A stretch of DNA of 64,000 bases. Source: Saccharolobus caldissimus (GTDB lineage Archaea > Thermoproteota > Thermoprotei_A > Sulfolobales > Sulfolobaceae). Below are positions 18,124-26,995 of this stretch, piece by piece (within the stretch, counting starts at the first letter, position 1; every line of letters begins with the position of its first letter). Made by a program: the position numbers and the translations under genes. The stretch lies in assembly GCF_020886315.1 (NCBI RefSeq), contig NZ_AP025226.1, positions 2,196,001-2,260,000 on the forward strand. The letters are read 5' to 3'. The notes under the pieces are model-generated. The model did no database searches. It had not been told where the DNA came from and was given only the letters and a program-made list of their open reading frames with translations.

Positions 18124-18286
18124 TAATCCTTAAGTAGCCTTAAACATTTACAAATGCGCGTTTATAAATTTCTCTACGTTATTTAACTAACTATATAAAA
18201 CCGATTTTACAACCTATACGTTATCCATTTAGTAATTAGAAAATTTCCAAGACTATGACACTGTAAAATATTAGTAGTTTCATTAG

Positions 18287-18300
18287 TTGAAAATTTTCAA
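18287..18300. promoter_or_regulatory. 14-bp perfect palindrome, candidate Lrp-type operator
   Basis: TTGAAAATTTTCAA lies about 50 bp upstream of the binding-protein start, close to the promoter. It resembles the TTGNA-(AT)-TNCAA form of Sulfolobus Lrp-family sites. An Lrp-family gene lies at the end of this transporter cluster. Confidence 0.35.
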
Positions 18301-18348
18301 ACACTTAGACTCAATAAGTTTTTAAACAATTTATACGAGGTATAATGC

Positions 18349-20508
18349 ATGGGATGCACTTCCAAAAAGCTTTTTGCCCTTCTTTTAAATTTCATTACAA
18401 TATTTACTCTATTATTACTTAGTGTTTCTGCAATATCATCTATAATTCATGCACAAACTGTGATAATCCAACCTAAAAATTCCTCAGAGTTCATAGATGT
18501 AGCATGGACGTATCCTCCAGATGCTCTTGATCCAGCTACTGGATTTTGTGATCCAGATCAAGTTATATTTAACGTGGTTTATCAGCAGTTAGTAGAGCCT
18601 AATGTTAGCAATCCCCTTCAAGTTGTCCCTGGAATTGCATATAATTGGACTACAACTAATTACGAGAACTGGACTTTTTACTTAAGACATGGAGTATATT
18701 TCAGTGATGGTGTTCAAGTTAATGCTTCTACAGTATGGTTCTCATTTTATAGAACAATTATTATGGGTCAGGGGCCAGGTGTTGATAATTATATTAATCT
18801 TTTATTTAACAGTACAGTATATTCCAATACTGGCTACGCAATACCGTGGGGAGTGGCTGCAGCAATTCAGAATGTAACGGGATTGCCAACGGAAAATAAT
18901 ATAACGTTAGCTGCTTACACATTAGCTTCAATATTATCTCACTTTAACGCTGCTAATGCTACAATTCAGAAAATTATGGAATATCCGTATCAGGCTATAG
19001 TAGTTAAAGGACCATATGAAGTTCAATTTAACCTACTTCATCCATATAGATATTTCTTACTTGATATTGCTTATTGGTGGGGTGCTATACAAGACCCAGT
19101 ATTTGTAGATGAACATGGAGGAGTTCAGCCTAATACTCCTAACTCTTATATAGATGAATATGGGATGCCAGGTACTGGTCCCTATATCATAAAATCCGTA
19201 GGTTCATCATTTTCTACAGTTGTTTTAGTTAAAAACCCAAATTATTGGGCAAATAATGTTAGTAACTTACCTCCAGAACTTCAGCCAGCACATATTCCAG
19301 TTGTAATTATTTATTATGGATTACCGCACGATACAAGACTTGAGGACTTCGATAATAATTTAGCTCAACTCTCTTATGTAAGCCCACCTTATTTAGGATA
19401 TCTCTATAATAATTATATATATAAACAATATGTACCATTTAATCAAATATTTTATCTAGCTAACGAAACTCAAGGGTGTATAGCCTATATCGGAATGAAT
19501 ACTCAAATTTACCCCACTAACATTACAGCATTTAGATTAGCTATAGTTCATGCGATAAACTACACGCAGCTTCTTGATTTGTATAAATTTAATAATACAA
19601 TATTAGCTAGGGAGGCTTTAGGACCTATTCCTTCTACTTACCCAATATATTATAAGATTTTGAATATGACTCATCTTTCTCTATATCAATATAATATTTC
19701 CCTAGCTTTACACTATCTTAATGAAGCTGGATATGAGGGACATTTTTATGTTGTATTACCAAATGGAACGCAAATAGGTGATCCAAATGGAACACAACTG
19801 CAGACGTTAAATATATATATTTCAGTATCACGTCCCACTGCGATTTTAGAGGAGGAATTACAGATAGTTCAACAAGATTTAGAGAAAATAGGTATTGCTA
19901 CTGCAATTAAACCAGTATTACCATCAGTAGTAGATACTTGGACAACTCCGCAGAGTACTCCAAACTTAGTGTATGCAGTGTACTCAGCTGATTGGCCTGA
20001 CCCCGTATTTCAGCAATTATTACCTTTAACTGATGTGTTTTTTGGAGGGATAAGCGGTAACTATGCTTGGCTTAATATTAGTACGCTGCAAAACATGTAC
20101 AATACCTTACCATTTATAACAAATCAAACTGAACAATTACAGTTAGTAGCGAAAGCCTATGAGATAATATATAACGCAGCACCATATATATGGATGCCTA
20201 CTCCAACATTATATTATCTAGTTCAACCTTATGTGAAGGGATTTGTCGCTCAAGAGTTAGCTTATTATTTCTATAATATGTTATATTATCAACCAGTAAC
20301 TACTACTACAATCACTCCTACAACTACTACGAGTAGTACAGTAGTTCCAACAACTTCAACTACTACTACAACTTCTACTAGTAGCGTTATTTCAACAACT
20401 TCAACTACAACACCTTCATCTTCCGTTTCCCCATTGCTTATAGTAGGAATAATAATAGTAATTGTAATAATAATTGCTGCGGTAATTCTTATAATGAGGA
20501 GGAGATAG
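18349..20508 (+). CDS. Peptide/oligopeptide ABC transporter substrate-binding protein (family 5), membrane-anchored
   Basis: A 719-residue extracytoplasmic binding protein of the DppA/OppA family. A Sec-type signal peptide (hydrophobic residues about 8-33, ending near IHAQ) is followed by the lobed binding domain with typical family segments (FYLRHGVYFSDG, YGMPGTGPYIIK). A Ser/Thr-rich stalk at about 653-690 leads to a C-terminal membrane anchor (about 692-714, ending MRRR). This anchored design is usual for Sulfolobales peptide-binding proteins. It is the first gene of a four-gene operon with two permeases and one ATPase. The ligand is probably short peptides or amino-acid derivatives, given the surrounding peptidases and aminotransferases. 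Confidence 0.92.
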   Translation: MGCTSKKLFALLLNFITIFTLLLLSVSAISSIIHAQTVIIQPKNSSEFIDVAWTYPPDALDPATGFCDPDQVIFNVVYQQLVEPNVSNPLQVVPGIAYNWTTTNYENWTFYLRHGVYFSDGVQVNASTVWFSFYRTIIMGQGPGVDNYINLLFNSTVYSNTGYAIPWGVAAAIQNVTGLPTENNITLAAYTLASILSHFNAANATIQKIMEYPYQAIVVKGPYEVQFNLLHPYRYFLLDIAYWWGAIQDPVFVDEHGGVQPNTPNSYIDEYGMPGTGPYIIKSVGSSFSTVVLVKNPNYWANNVSNLPPELQPAHIPVVIIYYGLPHDTRLEDFDNNLAQLSYVSPPYLGYLYNNYIYKQYVPFNQIFYLANETQGCIAYIGMNTQIYPTNITAFRLAIVHAINYTQLLDLYKFNNTILAREALGPIPSTYPIYYKILNMTHLSLYQYNISLALHYLNEAGYEGHFYVVLPNGTQIGDPNGTQLQTLNIYISVSRPTAILEEELQIVQQDLEKIGIATAIKPVLPSVVDTWTTPQSTPNLVYAVYSADWPDPVFQQLLPLTDVFFGGISGNYAWLNISTLQNMYNTLPFITNQTEQLQLVAKAYEIIYNAAPYIWMPTPTLYYLVQPYVKGFVAQELAYYFYNMLYYQPVTTTTITPTTTTSSTVVPTTSTTTTTSTSSVISTTSTTTPSSSVSPLLIVGIIIVIVIIIAAVILIMRRR

Positions 20509-20515
20509 TTTAAAA

Positions 20516-21550
20516 ATGAAGGGAGGCTTTATCATTTTTTTAATAAGACGTATAATTAACGCAATAGTTACTATATTTTTATTAATTGTATTATTATTTA
20601 TATTATTGCATATCATAGCACCGAATCCATTAACATTAGCTAAGATATACTCTGGGAATCCCCACCCTACTTATGCGCAATTGTTAGTGGTAGAAAAAGA
20701 ATATGGACTTAATAAACCTTTATACGTTCAGATAATTACATATATTTGGAATTTACTGCATGGAAATCTAGGAGAGGACCCTATATATAAAGTTCCTGTT
20801 ATAAACTTATTATCCAAGTATATACCTAGGACTTTAGAAATAACTATTCCAGCAACTATACTATCAGTTATAATGGGTTTAATATCTGGTGCTATAGCAG
20901 CCTCTAATAGAGGGAAGGGATTAGATTATTTCCTTAGAGGAGTATATTTAGTAACCTGGGCGTCTCCGACATTTTTAATAGCCACTGTATTCCAATTAGC
21001 AGTAGCTTATTACTTAAAATTATTACCTCCGTATGGAATAGTTAATCCAGCCTTAACTCCGCCTCCTAATACTACTGGTTTTCCTCTACTAAACGCCTTA
21101 TTAGCTGGTGATTGGCCTTATTTCATAAGTGTATTAAGACATATGATATTACCAGTAGTGTCTTTAGCTGTGGCTAACTTTGGAATAGTTACTAGGATAT
21201 CTAGGGCTTCGATGCTAGTAAATATGAATGCAGATTACGCTAAACTAAGCCTAATGAAGGGTTTAAGCAGGAGAAAGGTAGTATATGGGGTAGTTCTAAG
21301 AAATGCTTCAATACCTATAGTAACACTAATAGCGTTACTTTTTGGTTCTTCTATGGCTGGGTCTGTAGCAGTTGAGGACATATTTCAATATCACGGAATG
21401 GGATGGTTTATCACTAATTCTTTGCTAAATTTGGACTATGTAGGGATAATCTCTACTACAATTATAGTAGCAATCTCAGTTATAACCGCAAATTTAATTG
21501 CAGACATAATGTACGGTATTTTGGATCCGAGGGTGAGAGTAATTGGCTAG
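20516..21550 (+). CDS. dppB: Peptide ABC transporter permease, DppB-like
   Basis: The 344-residue permease has about six membrane segments. Its architecture is typical of DppB/OppB: an N-terminal helix, a long external loop with LTLAKIYSGNPHPTY and GLNKPLYVQ, and a cytoplasmic EAA-type loop (LSLMKGLSRRKVVYGVVLRN). It starts 8 bp after the binding-protein gene and overlaps the next permease gene by 8 bp, so the four genes are probably one transcript. Confidence 0.92.
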   Translation: MKGGFIIFLIRRIINAIVTIFLLIVLLFILLHIIAPNPLTLAKIYSGNPHPTYAQLLVVEKEYGLNKPLYVQIITYIWNLLHGNLGEDPIYKVPVINLLSKYIPRTLEITIPATILSVIMGLISGAIAASNRGKGLDYFLRGVYLVTWASPTFLIATVFQLAVAYYLKLLPPYGIVNPALTPPPNTTGFPLLNALLAGDWPYFISVLRHMILPVVSLAVANFGIVTRISRASMLVNMNADYAKLSLMKGLSRRKVVYGVVLRNASIPIVTLIALLFGSSMAGSVAVEDIFQYHGMGWFITNSLLNLDYVGIISTTIIVAISVITANLIADIMYGILDPRVRVIG

Positions 21551-22439
21551 TGTTAAGGATTATAAAACAATACTTAAAATGCTTGTTAAAGAGCCCGCTG
21601 GTTTAACTGGTTTGATAATAGTCTCTGCGTTTTTGATATGGTCTCTTATCCAAGGATCTTTAGAGTTAATCTCGATTTACACTAAAAATCCTAAATACTC
21701 ATATATGCTCTTACCCCATAATCCATTTGCAATAAATCCAGCATTAGCTCTTCATCCTCCGACTTTAGCATATCTAATGGGCACTAATGGTGAGGGGGAG
21801 GATATTCTTTCAAGAATTTTATATGCAATACCTAGGGACGCTTTCGTAGCTATTGTTGTAGTATTCTCCTCTATAGTAATCGGGGCTGTAATAGGAATAT
21901 TATCTGGGTATATAGGTGGATGGTTAGATGAGATATTCATGAGAATTACTGATGCGTTTTTATCGTTACCAGCACTAATACTAGTTATTGCAATCTCTGT
22001 TCCGTTGAAGGCTAATTATTTTGGTGTAATTCTTGGATTGTCGATTGTTTGGTGGCCTACTTATGCGAGATTATTTAGGGGCCAAGTATTAGAAGTTAAA
22101 AATGCTGACTACGTATTATCAGCATCAATCTATAATATTTCTAAGATTAGATTATTTTATAAATATATTTTCCTAAATGTGATTGATCCTATATTAGCTT
22201 ACGCGACTCTTGATTTAGGAAACGTAATATTAACATATTCTACATTGGCCTTCATAGGAATAGGTGTAACGCCTCCAATTCCAGAATTAGGAGCTATGGC
22301 ATCTAATGGGCTATCTGGTTTACCAGAAGCGTGGTGGTGGCCACTATTTCCAGGGTTAACGATATTACTAATAGTAATGGGGTTCTCTCTATTAGGTGAT
22401 AGGATTCAAGAAATATTAATGGGTGAGGTGATGTATTAG
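21543..22439 (+). CDS. dppC: Peptide ABC transporter permease, DppC-like
   Basis: The 298-residue protein is the partner permease. It has one N-terminal membrane helix, an external segment containing LMGTNGEGEDILSRILY (the DppC family pattern GTDxxGRD in a Sulfolobales variant), then five further helices with an ATPase-contact loop around NADYVLSASIYN. It uses a TTG start inside the end of the upstream permease gene. Its stop overlaps the ATPase start by one base. Confidence 0.92.
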   Translation: MASVKDYKTILKMLVKEPAGLTGLIIVSAFLIWSLIQGSLELISIYTKNPKYSYMLLPHNPFAINPALALHPPTLAYLMGTNGEGEDILSRILYAIPRDAFVAIVVVFSSIVIGAVIGILSGYIGGWLDEIFMRITDAFLSLPALILVIAISVPLKANYFGVILGLSIVWWPTYARLFRGQVLEVKNADYVLSASIYNISKIRLFYKYIFLNVIDPILAYATLDLGNVILTYSTLAFIGIGVTPPIPELGAMASNGLSGLPEAWWWPLFPGLTILLIVMGFSLLGDRIQEILMGEVMY

Positions 22440-23371
22440 TGGAGATTTACGTAGGAAAGTCTATAAGGAAGTATTATGCATCAAGCAAGATAGGCCTATT
22501 AGATCGTTTAACTGGTAAAAAACCCCTTTTTGTTAAGGCCTTAGATGACGTCTCAATAACTATAAATGAGGGAGAAGTCTTAGGTGTTTTAGGGGAGAGC
22601 GGTTGCGGTAAGACTACTTTAGCTAAAATACTGGCGACTTTAGAGAAACCTACTTATGGAGAGCTTTATTTTATGGGAAAAAATGCTTTAAAAAATGAAG
22701 AATTCGTTAGAAAACACGTAAGTATAGTATTTCAGAATCCCTTATTGTCGTTAAACCCTAGATTAACTGTTGAAGAGTTAATTTATGAGGTTAATAAGAA
22801 TAAGGAAGAGGTAAAGAAACTACTGGATCTGGTTGGTCTTAATTACGACTATGTTAAAGATAAGTACCCAAACGAATTATCTGGAGGTCAGGCACAAAGA
22901 GTGGCAATTGCGAGGGCATTAGCTAAAAATCCCTCACTATTAATCTTAGATGAACCCACTTCAGCTTTAGACGCTTCTGTTCAAGCTCAAATACTCAATT
23001 TACTAATAGATCTCCAAAAGGAGTTAAAAATAACTTACTTATTTATAACACATAATATAAGTGTTGCCAAATATATTTCTGATAGATTAATGGTCTTATA
23101 TGCGGGTAAAGTAGTAGAGGAAGGGAGTGCAAATGATATTTTTGAGAAACCTCTCCATCCATATACTCAAGGGTTAATATCGTCAGTACCTAAGTTCGGA
23201 GTTAAAGATTTAAGACCCCCATCAGGTGAAGCTCCTAGTCTAATTAATCCTCCACCAGGTTGCAGATTTCACCCTAGATGTCCTTTCGCAATGCAAATAT
23301 GTAAAGTTAAAGAACCTCCATTGTTAGAAGTAGAGGGAAGAAAAGTTGCATGCTGGCTATACACTAGGTAA
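22439..23371 (+). CDS. dppF: Peptide ABC transporter ATPase, DppF/OppF type
   Basis: The 310-residue ATPase has Walker A GESGCGKTT, Q-loop VFQNPLLSLNP, signature LSGGQAQR, Walker B LLILDEPTSALD and the switch His in ITHN. It ends with the oligopeptide-transporter C-terminal domain (PPPGCRFHPRCPFA), whose cysteines can bind an iron-sulfur cluster in some homologues. It starts with GTG at 22439. Dpp/Opp systems usually have two ATPase genes, DppD and DppF. Only one is present here, so the ATPase may act as a homodimer or borrow a partner encoded elsewhere. Confidence 0.92.
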   Translation: MEIYVGKSIRKYYASSKIGLLDRLTGKKPLFVKALDDVSITINEGEVLGVLGESGCGKTTLAKILATLEKPTYGELYFMGKNALKNEEFVRKHVSIVFQNPLLSLNPRLTVEELIYEVNKNKEEVKKLLDLVGLNYDYVKDKYPNELSGGQAQRVAIARALAKNPSLLILDEPTSALDASVQAQILNLLIDLQKELKITYLFITHNISVAKYISDRLMVLYAGKVVEEGSANDIFEKPLHPYTQGLISSVPKFGVKDLRPPSGEAPSLINPPPGCRFHPRCPFAMQICKVKEPPLLEVEGRKVACWLYTR

Positions 23372-23627
23372 TATTTTTATTTTTCATTTTAATTATTACA
23401 TTATAAGTCTCCTTAATGATCTCATCTAACATTTCGTCAGATAGACCATATTTTTCCTTTAAGTTTTTTAAATCTTTGTTTAGAATTATTTCGGTCACCA
23501 TATCTATTATAATTTGTATTAGTTTATTCTTATCAATTCCATATTTTAAGGATAATCTTTCTGCGACATCAGTAATTATACACTCTTCTTTGTTACTAAT
23601 GATATCACCATATATAATAATCTTAAA
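23364..23627 (-). CDS. Small open frame with no standard start codon, downstream of the Lrp gene
   Basis: Between the ATPase stop and the Lrp gene the minus strand is open for about 87 codons. It encodes a protein-like sequence with typical charged composition (VAERLSLKYGIDKNKLIQII, then LKEKYGLSDEMLDEIIKETY). No ATG, GTG or TTG occurs before its middle (GATATG near codon 44). It would need an ATT start near 23621, a frameshift from upstream, or it is a remnant. It lies 20 bp after the Lrp stop on the same strand and overlaps the ATPase end by 8 bp. Family not recognised. Confidence 0.4.
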   Translation of the reverse strand, partial: FKIIIYGDIISNKEECIITDVAERLSLKYGIDKNKLIQIIIDMVTEIILNKDLKNLKEKYGLSDEMLDEIIKETYNVIIKMKNKNIT

Positions 23628-23646
23628 CTAAATTATTAATCTAACC

Positions 23647-24099
23647 CTACCAAATTACCATATTTGGAGATTCTTTAATTATTTTAACCACTACTTGAGT
23701 ATTAGATCTCTCAATCTCAGGCATATTCATTAATTTCTCTAAGAAATTTCTCATAAATTCTTCTCTATTTCTATATCTAGCCATTACTATAAAGTCTATT
23801 TCACCAAGTACAAAATAAACACCCCATACACCAGGCAGTTCAGCTAATTTAGATCCTAAATTTACGTGGTAATCTTTTCCATATTTAGCTTTAATTAAGC
23901 TTATTACTACATAGTCTAAATTTAGCGCGTTTGGATCTATTTGAGCGTAATAACCTTTAATTATTCCTAAAGATTCAAGCCTTTTTATCCTATATGCAAC
24001 TGTAGACTTAGGTATTTTAAGTTCCTCACCTATCTCTTCTAAAGAATATTTTGCATTTTTCTGAAGTAATTTAAGAATATTTATATCTATTTCATCCAT
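23647..24099 (-). CDS. Lrp/AsnC-family transcriptional regulator
   Basis: At 150 residues it has the standard layout: an N-terminal helix-turn-helix (about 1-50, IDINILKLLQKNAKYSLEEI and IPKSTVAYRIKRLESLGIIKGY) and a C-terminal RAM ligand-binding domain (about 65-145). These regulators form octamers, bind amino acids and control amino-acid and peptide metabolism. The gene faces the convergent peptide transporter and diverges from the omega-aminotransferase at 24331. Both of those have Lrp-like or shared palindromic motifs upstream, making them natural targets, although binding is inferred. Confidence 0.92.
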   Translation of the reverse strand: MDEIDINILKLLQKNAKYSLEEIGEELKIPKSTVAYRIKRLESLGIIKGYYAQIDPNALNLDYVVISLIKAKYGKDYHVNLGSKLAELPGVWGVYFVLGEIDFIVMARYRNREEFMRNFLEKLMNMPEIERSNTQVVVKIIKESPNMVIW

Positions 24100-24224
24100 G
24101 CATCTCAGAATATTAGATAGAATACAACTATATAAGCATAACTTTGAAATGTTATATAATATTAAACACTATTATCCAAGACTTTTTCTACATATTTCAA
24201 TGTATCATAAATAGATTTAAAGTA

Positions 24225-24239
24225 TTGGAATTTTATCAA
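24225..24239. promoter_or_regulatory. 15-bp motif shared with the peptide-transporter promoter
   Basis: TTGGAATTTTATCAA differs at two positions from the motif at 18104-18118. It lies in the divergent region between the Lrp gene and the aminotransferase, about 90 bp from the latter's start. Confidence 0.3.
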
Positions 24240-24330
24240 TTTAAAGCATAGTTTCTATATTTGGAGAATTAAAATTTATCTAATAGCGCTAAGTATAGAT
24301 TTATAATTCGTGCAATATAATAGTTAAACT

Positions 24331-25653
24331 GTGGATTATAAAAAAATCTTAAAGGAGCACACGTTTAAAACATGGAGCAAACAGAAGGGTTGGGAACCTA
24401 TCATTGTAACTCAAGCTAGAGGAGTTTATTTTTATGATAATAATGGGAAAAGATATCTAGATTTTTCATCGCAGTTTGTGAATGTTAATTTAGGTTACGG
24501 TAACGAGAAAGTAATTAACGCCATAAAGGAACAATTAGAAACGTTACAGTATATAAATCCCTCATTTGGGGCTGAGATAAGGGCTAAGGCTGCTGAAGCT
24601 TTACTTCAAGTAATGCCAAAAACTATATCTAAGTTCTTTTTCTCTACTTCTGGAACAGAGGCAAATGAAGCTGCTGTTAAAATTTCTAGGTTTTATAAGA
24701 AACCTTCTTATAAAATCCTAGCTAGATATAGGTCATACCATGGTTCTACAGAAGCGTCAATATCCTTAACTGGGGATTATAGAAGATGGTTTGTTGAGCC
24801 GAATACCATGAATGGTGTAGTTAGAATTCCAGAACCTTATTGCTTCCGCTGTCCTCTAAAACTAAAGTACCCAGATTGTAATATAGCTTGCGCAAATTAC
24901 GTAGATTATATTATTAAACAAGAAAAGAACGTTGCAGCAGTAATTGTGGAACCCATAACTGGTACGAATGGAGTTATAGTACCTCCTAAGGAGTACATGC
25001 CATTATTAAGGCAAATAGCTAAGGAGAATGATATACTCTTTATAGCAGATGAGGTAATGACAGGGTGGGGAAGAACGGGCGAGTGGTTTGCAGTAAATAT
25101 TTGGGGTATTGAGCCAGATATTTTAACTACTGCTAAAGGTGCTTCAGCGTCATATGTGCCCATAGGCATAACTGGTGTAAGTAAAGAAATAGGCGAATTT
25201 TTCGAGGATAACATATTTGCACATGGGCATACGTTTGAAGCACATCCAGTCTCATTAGCTGCGATACCTGCTGTTATAGAAGAATACAAGAGATTGAATT
25301 TACTTTCACACGTAAAAGCCATGGGTGAATATTTAGGTAAGAGACTAAATGATCTTAAAGATAGACATATTAGTGTAGGTGATATAAGGGGTGTAGGACT
25401 TTTCTGGGCTATAGAACTAATTAAGGACAGTAAGAAGACTCCCTTTGGAGATTATGAAGATAAATATAATGGAAAATTAACGCTAGTTGACATTTTAGCC
25501 AAAAAGTTACTAGAGAAAGGGGTTTATGTGTATAATGGTCCTTCATGGTTTATAATATCACCACCTCTAATAATAAATAAGGAGGAAATAGATCAAGGTG
25601 TTGACGCAATAGAAGAAGTTCTGAAGGATGCTGATAAGGAATTTTTAAAATAA
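24331..25653 (+). CDS. Class III (omega-amino acid) aminotransferase
   Basis: This 440-residue PLP enzyme has the class III pattern: FFSTSGTEANEAAVKISRFY, YHGSTEAS, a DEVMTGWGRTG motif containing the PLP-ring Asp, and the Schiff-base lysine in TTAKGASASYVPIG. A CPLKLKYPDCNIACA insert near residue 175 is cysteine-rich and resembles that of beta-alanine/taurine:pyruvate-type aminotransferases. It probably moves amino groups from omega-amino acids such as beta-alanine or GABA. It starts with GTG at 24331 and lies opposite the Lrp gene, its likely regulator. An M20 hydrolase and another aminotransferase follow on the same strand. Confidence 0.88.
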   Translation: MDYKKILKEHTFKTWSKQKGWEPIIVTQARGVYFYDNNGKRYLDFSSQFVNVNLGYGNEKVINAIKEQLETLQYINPSFGAEIRAKAAEALLQVMPKTISKFFFSTSGTEANEAAVKISRFYKKPSYKILARYRSYHGSTEASISLTGDYRRWFVEPNTMNGVVRIPEPYCFRCPLKLKYPDCNIACANYVDYIIKQEKNVAAVIVEPITGTNGVIVPPKEYMPLLRQIAKENDILFIADEVMTGWGRTGEWFAVNIWGIEPDILTTAKGASASYVPIGITGVSKEIGEFFEDNIFAHGHTFEAHPVSLAAIPAVIEEYKRLNLLSHVKAMGEYLGKRLNDLKDRHISVGDIRGVGLFWAIELIKDSKKTPFGDYEDKYNGKLTLVDILAKKLLEKGVYVYNGPSWFIISPPLIINKEEIDQGVDAIEEVLKDADKEFLK

Positions 25654-25720
25654 AAAATTAATGTAAAGATGAACTTAGTTATCATTAAAATATATATTTT
25701 ATATTAACCTTACTAGTTAC

Positions 25721-26965
25721 ATGAGTTTAATTGATAAAATAAATAATGTAATTGAGGAGATAAAGGATGAATCTTTAGATTTTTTAAAAGAATTAATAAG
25801 TATACCTACCGAGAATCCTCCAGGTTTAAATTACGATAAGATAGTTAAGGTAATAAAGGATAAATTAGATGAGCTAGGATATAAGACTGAAATTCTAAAT
25901 CCTAAAGAGGAAGAGCTAAGGAAATTAGTTAAGTTCGGGAGTGGTAATAGACCAAATTTGATTGGATACTTAGGTAACGGAAATTTGAAAATTGCCTTTA
26001 ATGCTCACTATGACGTAGTTCCAGCTGGAGACGGTTGGAGTTCAGATCCCTATACCCCAATAATAAGGGATGGTAAATTATATGGTAGAGGATCAGCGGA
26101 TATGAAATCAGGACTTGTGGCACAAATCTATGCCGTGGAAGTATTAAGGAGGGCTAAAATATTTCCATCCTCTCTTCAAGTTATTCAGACCATAGTTCCA
26201 GACGAGGAGACTGTAGGAAATATTAACGCAGGAACTTATTATCTTGTTGAAAAAGGTATTTTAAGAAAGGATAATATAAATTATGCAATATTTACTGAAC
26301 CTACAGGAAGTGACAATTTATGTTATGGTCATAGAGGAGCTATTTGGGCTGTTGTGAAGATCTTTGGGAAGAAAAGTCATGGTGGCCTTCCTCAGCTAGG
26401 AATAGACGCCTTAAAGGTTTCAGTAAAGATAATTGATAAACTATATGATTCGATTCCTGACATTACATCTAAGTATAATATAATTCCAGAAGTTTCTAAA
26501 AAGCCCTCAATACTTATAGGTACAATAAAGTGTGGTAACTGGATGAATACAGTTGCGGATTACTGTGAATTTAGTATAGTTAGAAGGTTAATTCCAGAAG
26601 AGGAATTAAAAGAGGTTAGAGAGAGCATGATCAAGATAATAAGTGAGACTACAAGAGAATATAATGCTAGATATGAATATGACGAATTTTACGCGGTAGA
26701 TACAATAATTTCCGATTTTAATGATGTAATATATAAGATCTTTAAAGAAAAGGTTAAAGAGGTTAGAGGGAAAGAACCTAGTTTAGTGTTATCACCTGGT
26801 ACTTTCGATATAAGATTTACTGTGAAAAATGGAATAAAATCCATAAACTATGGTCCAGGGAGAATTGAGCAGGCACATGCTACGGATGAATATGTGGAAT
26901 TAAAGGATTTTTATGATTCAATTAAAGTTCTTGCTTTAGCTTTATATGAACTTTCAAAAAGTTAG
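25721..26965 (+). CDS. M20-family metallohydrolase (ArgE/DapE/ACY1-like)
   Basis: The 414-residue protein has the ArgE/DapE pattern: the metal-ligand His in FNAHYDVVPAG, the bridging Asp in LYGRGSADMKSG, the catalytic/ligand Glu pair in PDEETVG, then a dimerisation domain (KSHGGLPQLGIDAL). The family removes acyl or carbamoyl groups from amino acids or hydrolyses dipeptides. Lying between two omega-aminotransferases, it may free the amine that they transaminate. A TATA box near 25689-25703 places the transcript start close to the ATG, so it appears leaderless. The precise acyl substrate is unknown. Confidence 0.87.
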   Translation: MSLIDKINNVIEEIKDESLDFLKELISIPTENPPGLNYDKIVKVIKDKLDELGYKTEILNPKEEELRKLVKFGSGNRPNLIGYLGNGNLKIAFNAHYDVVPAGDGWSSDPYTPIIRDGKLYGRGSADMKSGLVAQIYAVEVLRRAKIFPSSLQVIQTIVPDEETVGNINAGTYYLVEKGILRKDNINYAIFTEPTGSDNLCYGHRGAIWAVVKIFGKKSHGGLPQLGIDALKVSVKIIDKLYDSIPDITSKYNIIPEVSKKPSILIGTIKCGNWMNTVADYCEFSIVRRLIPEEELKEVRESMIKIISETTREYNARYEYDEFYAVDTIISDFNDVIYKIFKEKVKEVRGKEPSLVLSPGTFDIRFTVKNGIKSINYGPGRIEQAHATDEYVELKDFYDSIKVLALALYELSKS

Positions 26966-26995
26966 TCTTTTTAACTTTTACTTAAAGAAGAAAGT

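Larger units (their letters stand above)
18039..18348. other. 310-bp intergenic region upstream of the peptide transporter
   Basis: No gene is seen. The region holds two inverted repeats listed separately (18106-18123 and 18287-18300) and TATA-like sequence near 18319-18335 preceding the ATG of the binding protein. It therefore reads as a regulated promoter. Confidence 0.5.

Noticed and set aside
23416-23631. Plus-strand 71-codon frame after the peptide ATPase
   Set aside because: Its product looks like an antisense translation (runs of Ile/Ser/Phe). The minus strand here has the more protein-like sequence.
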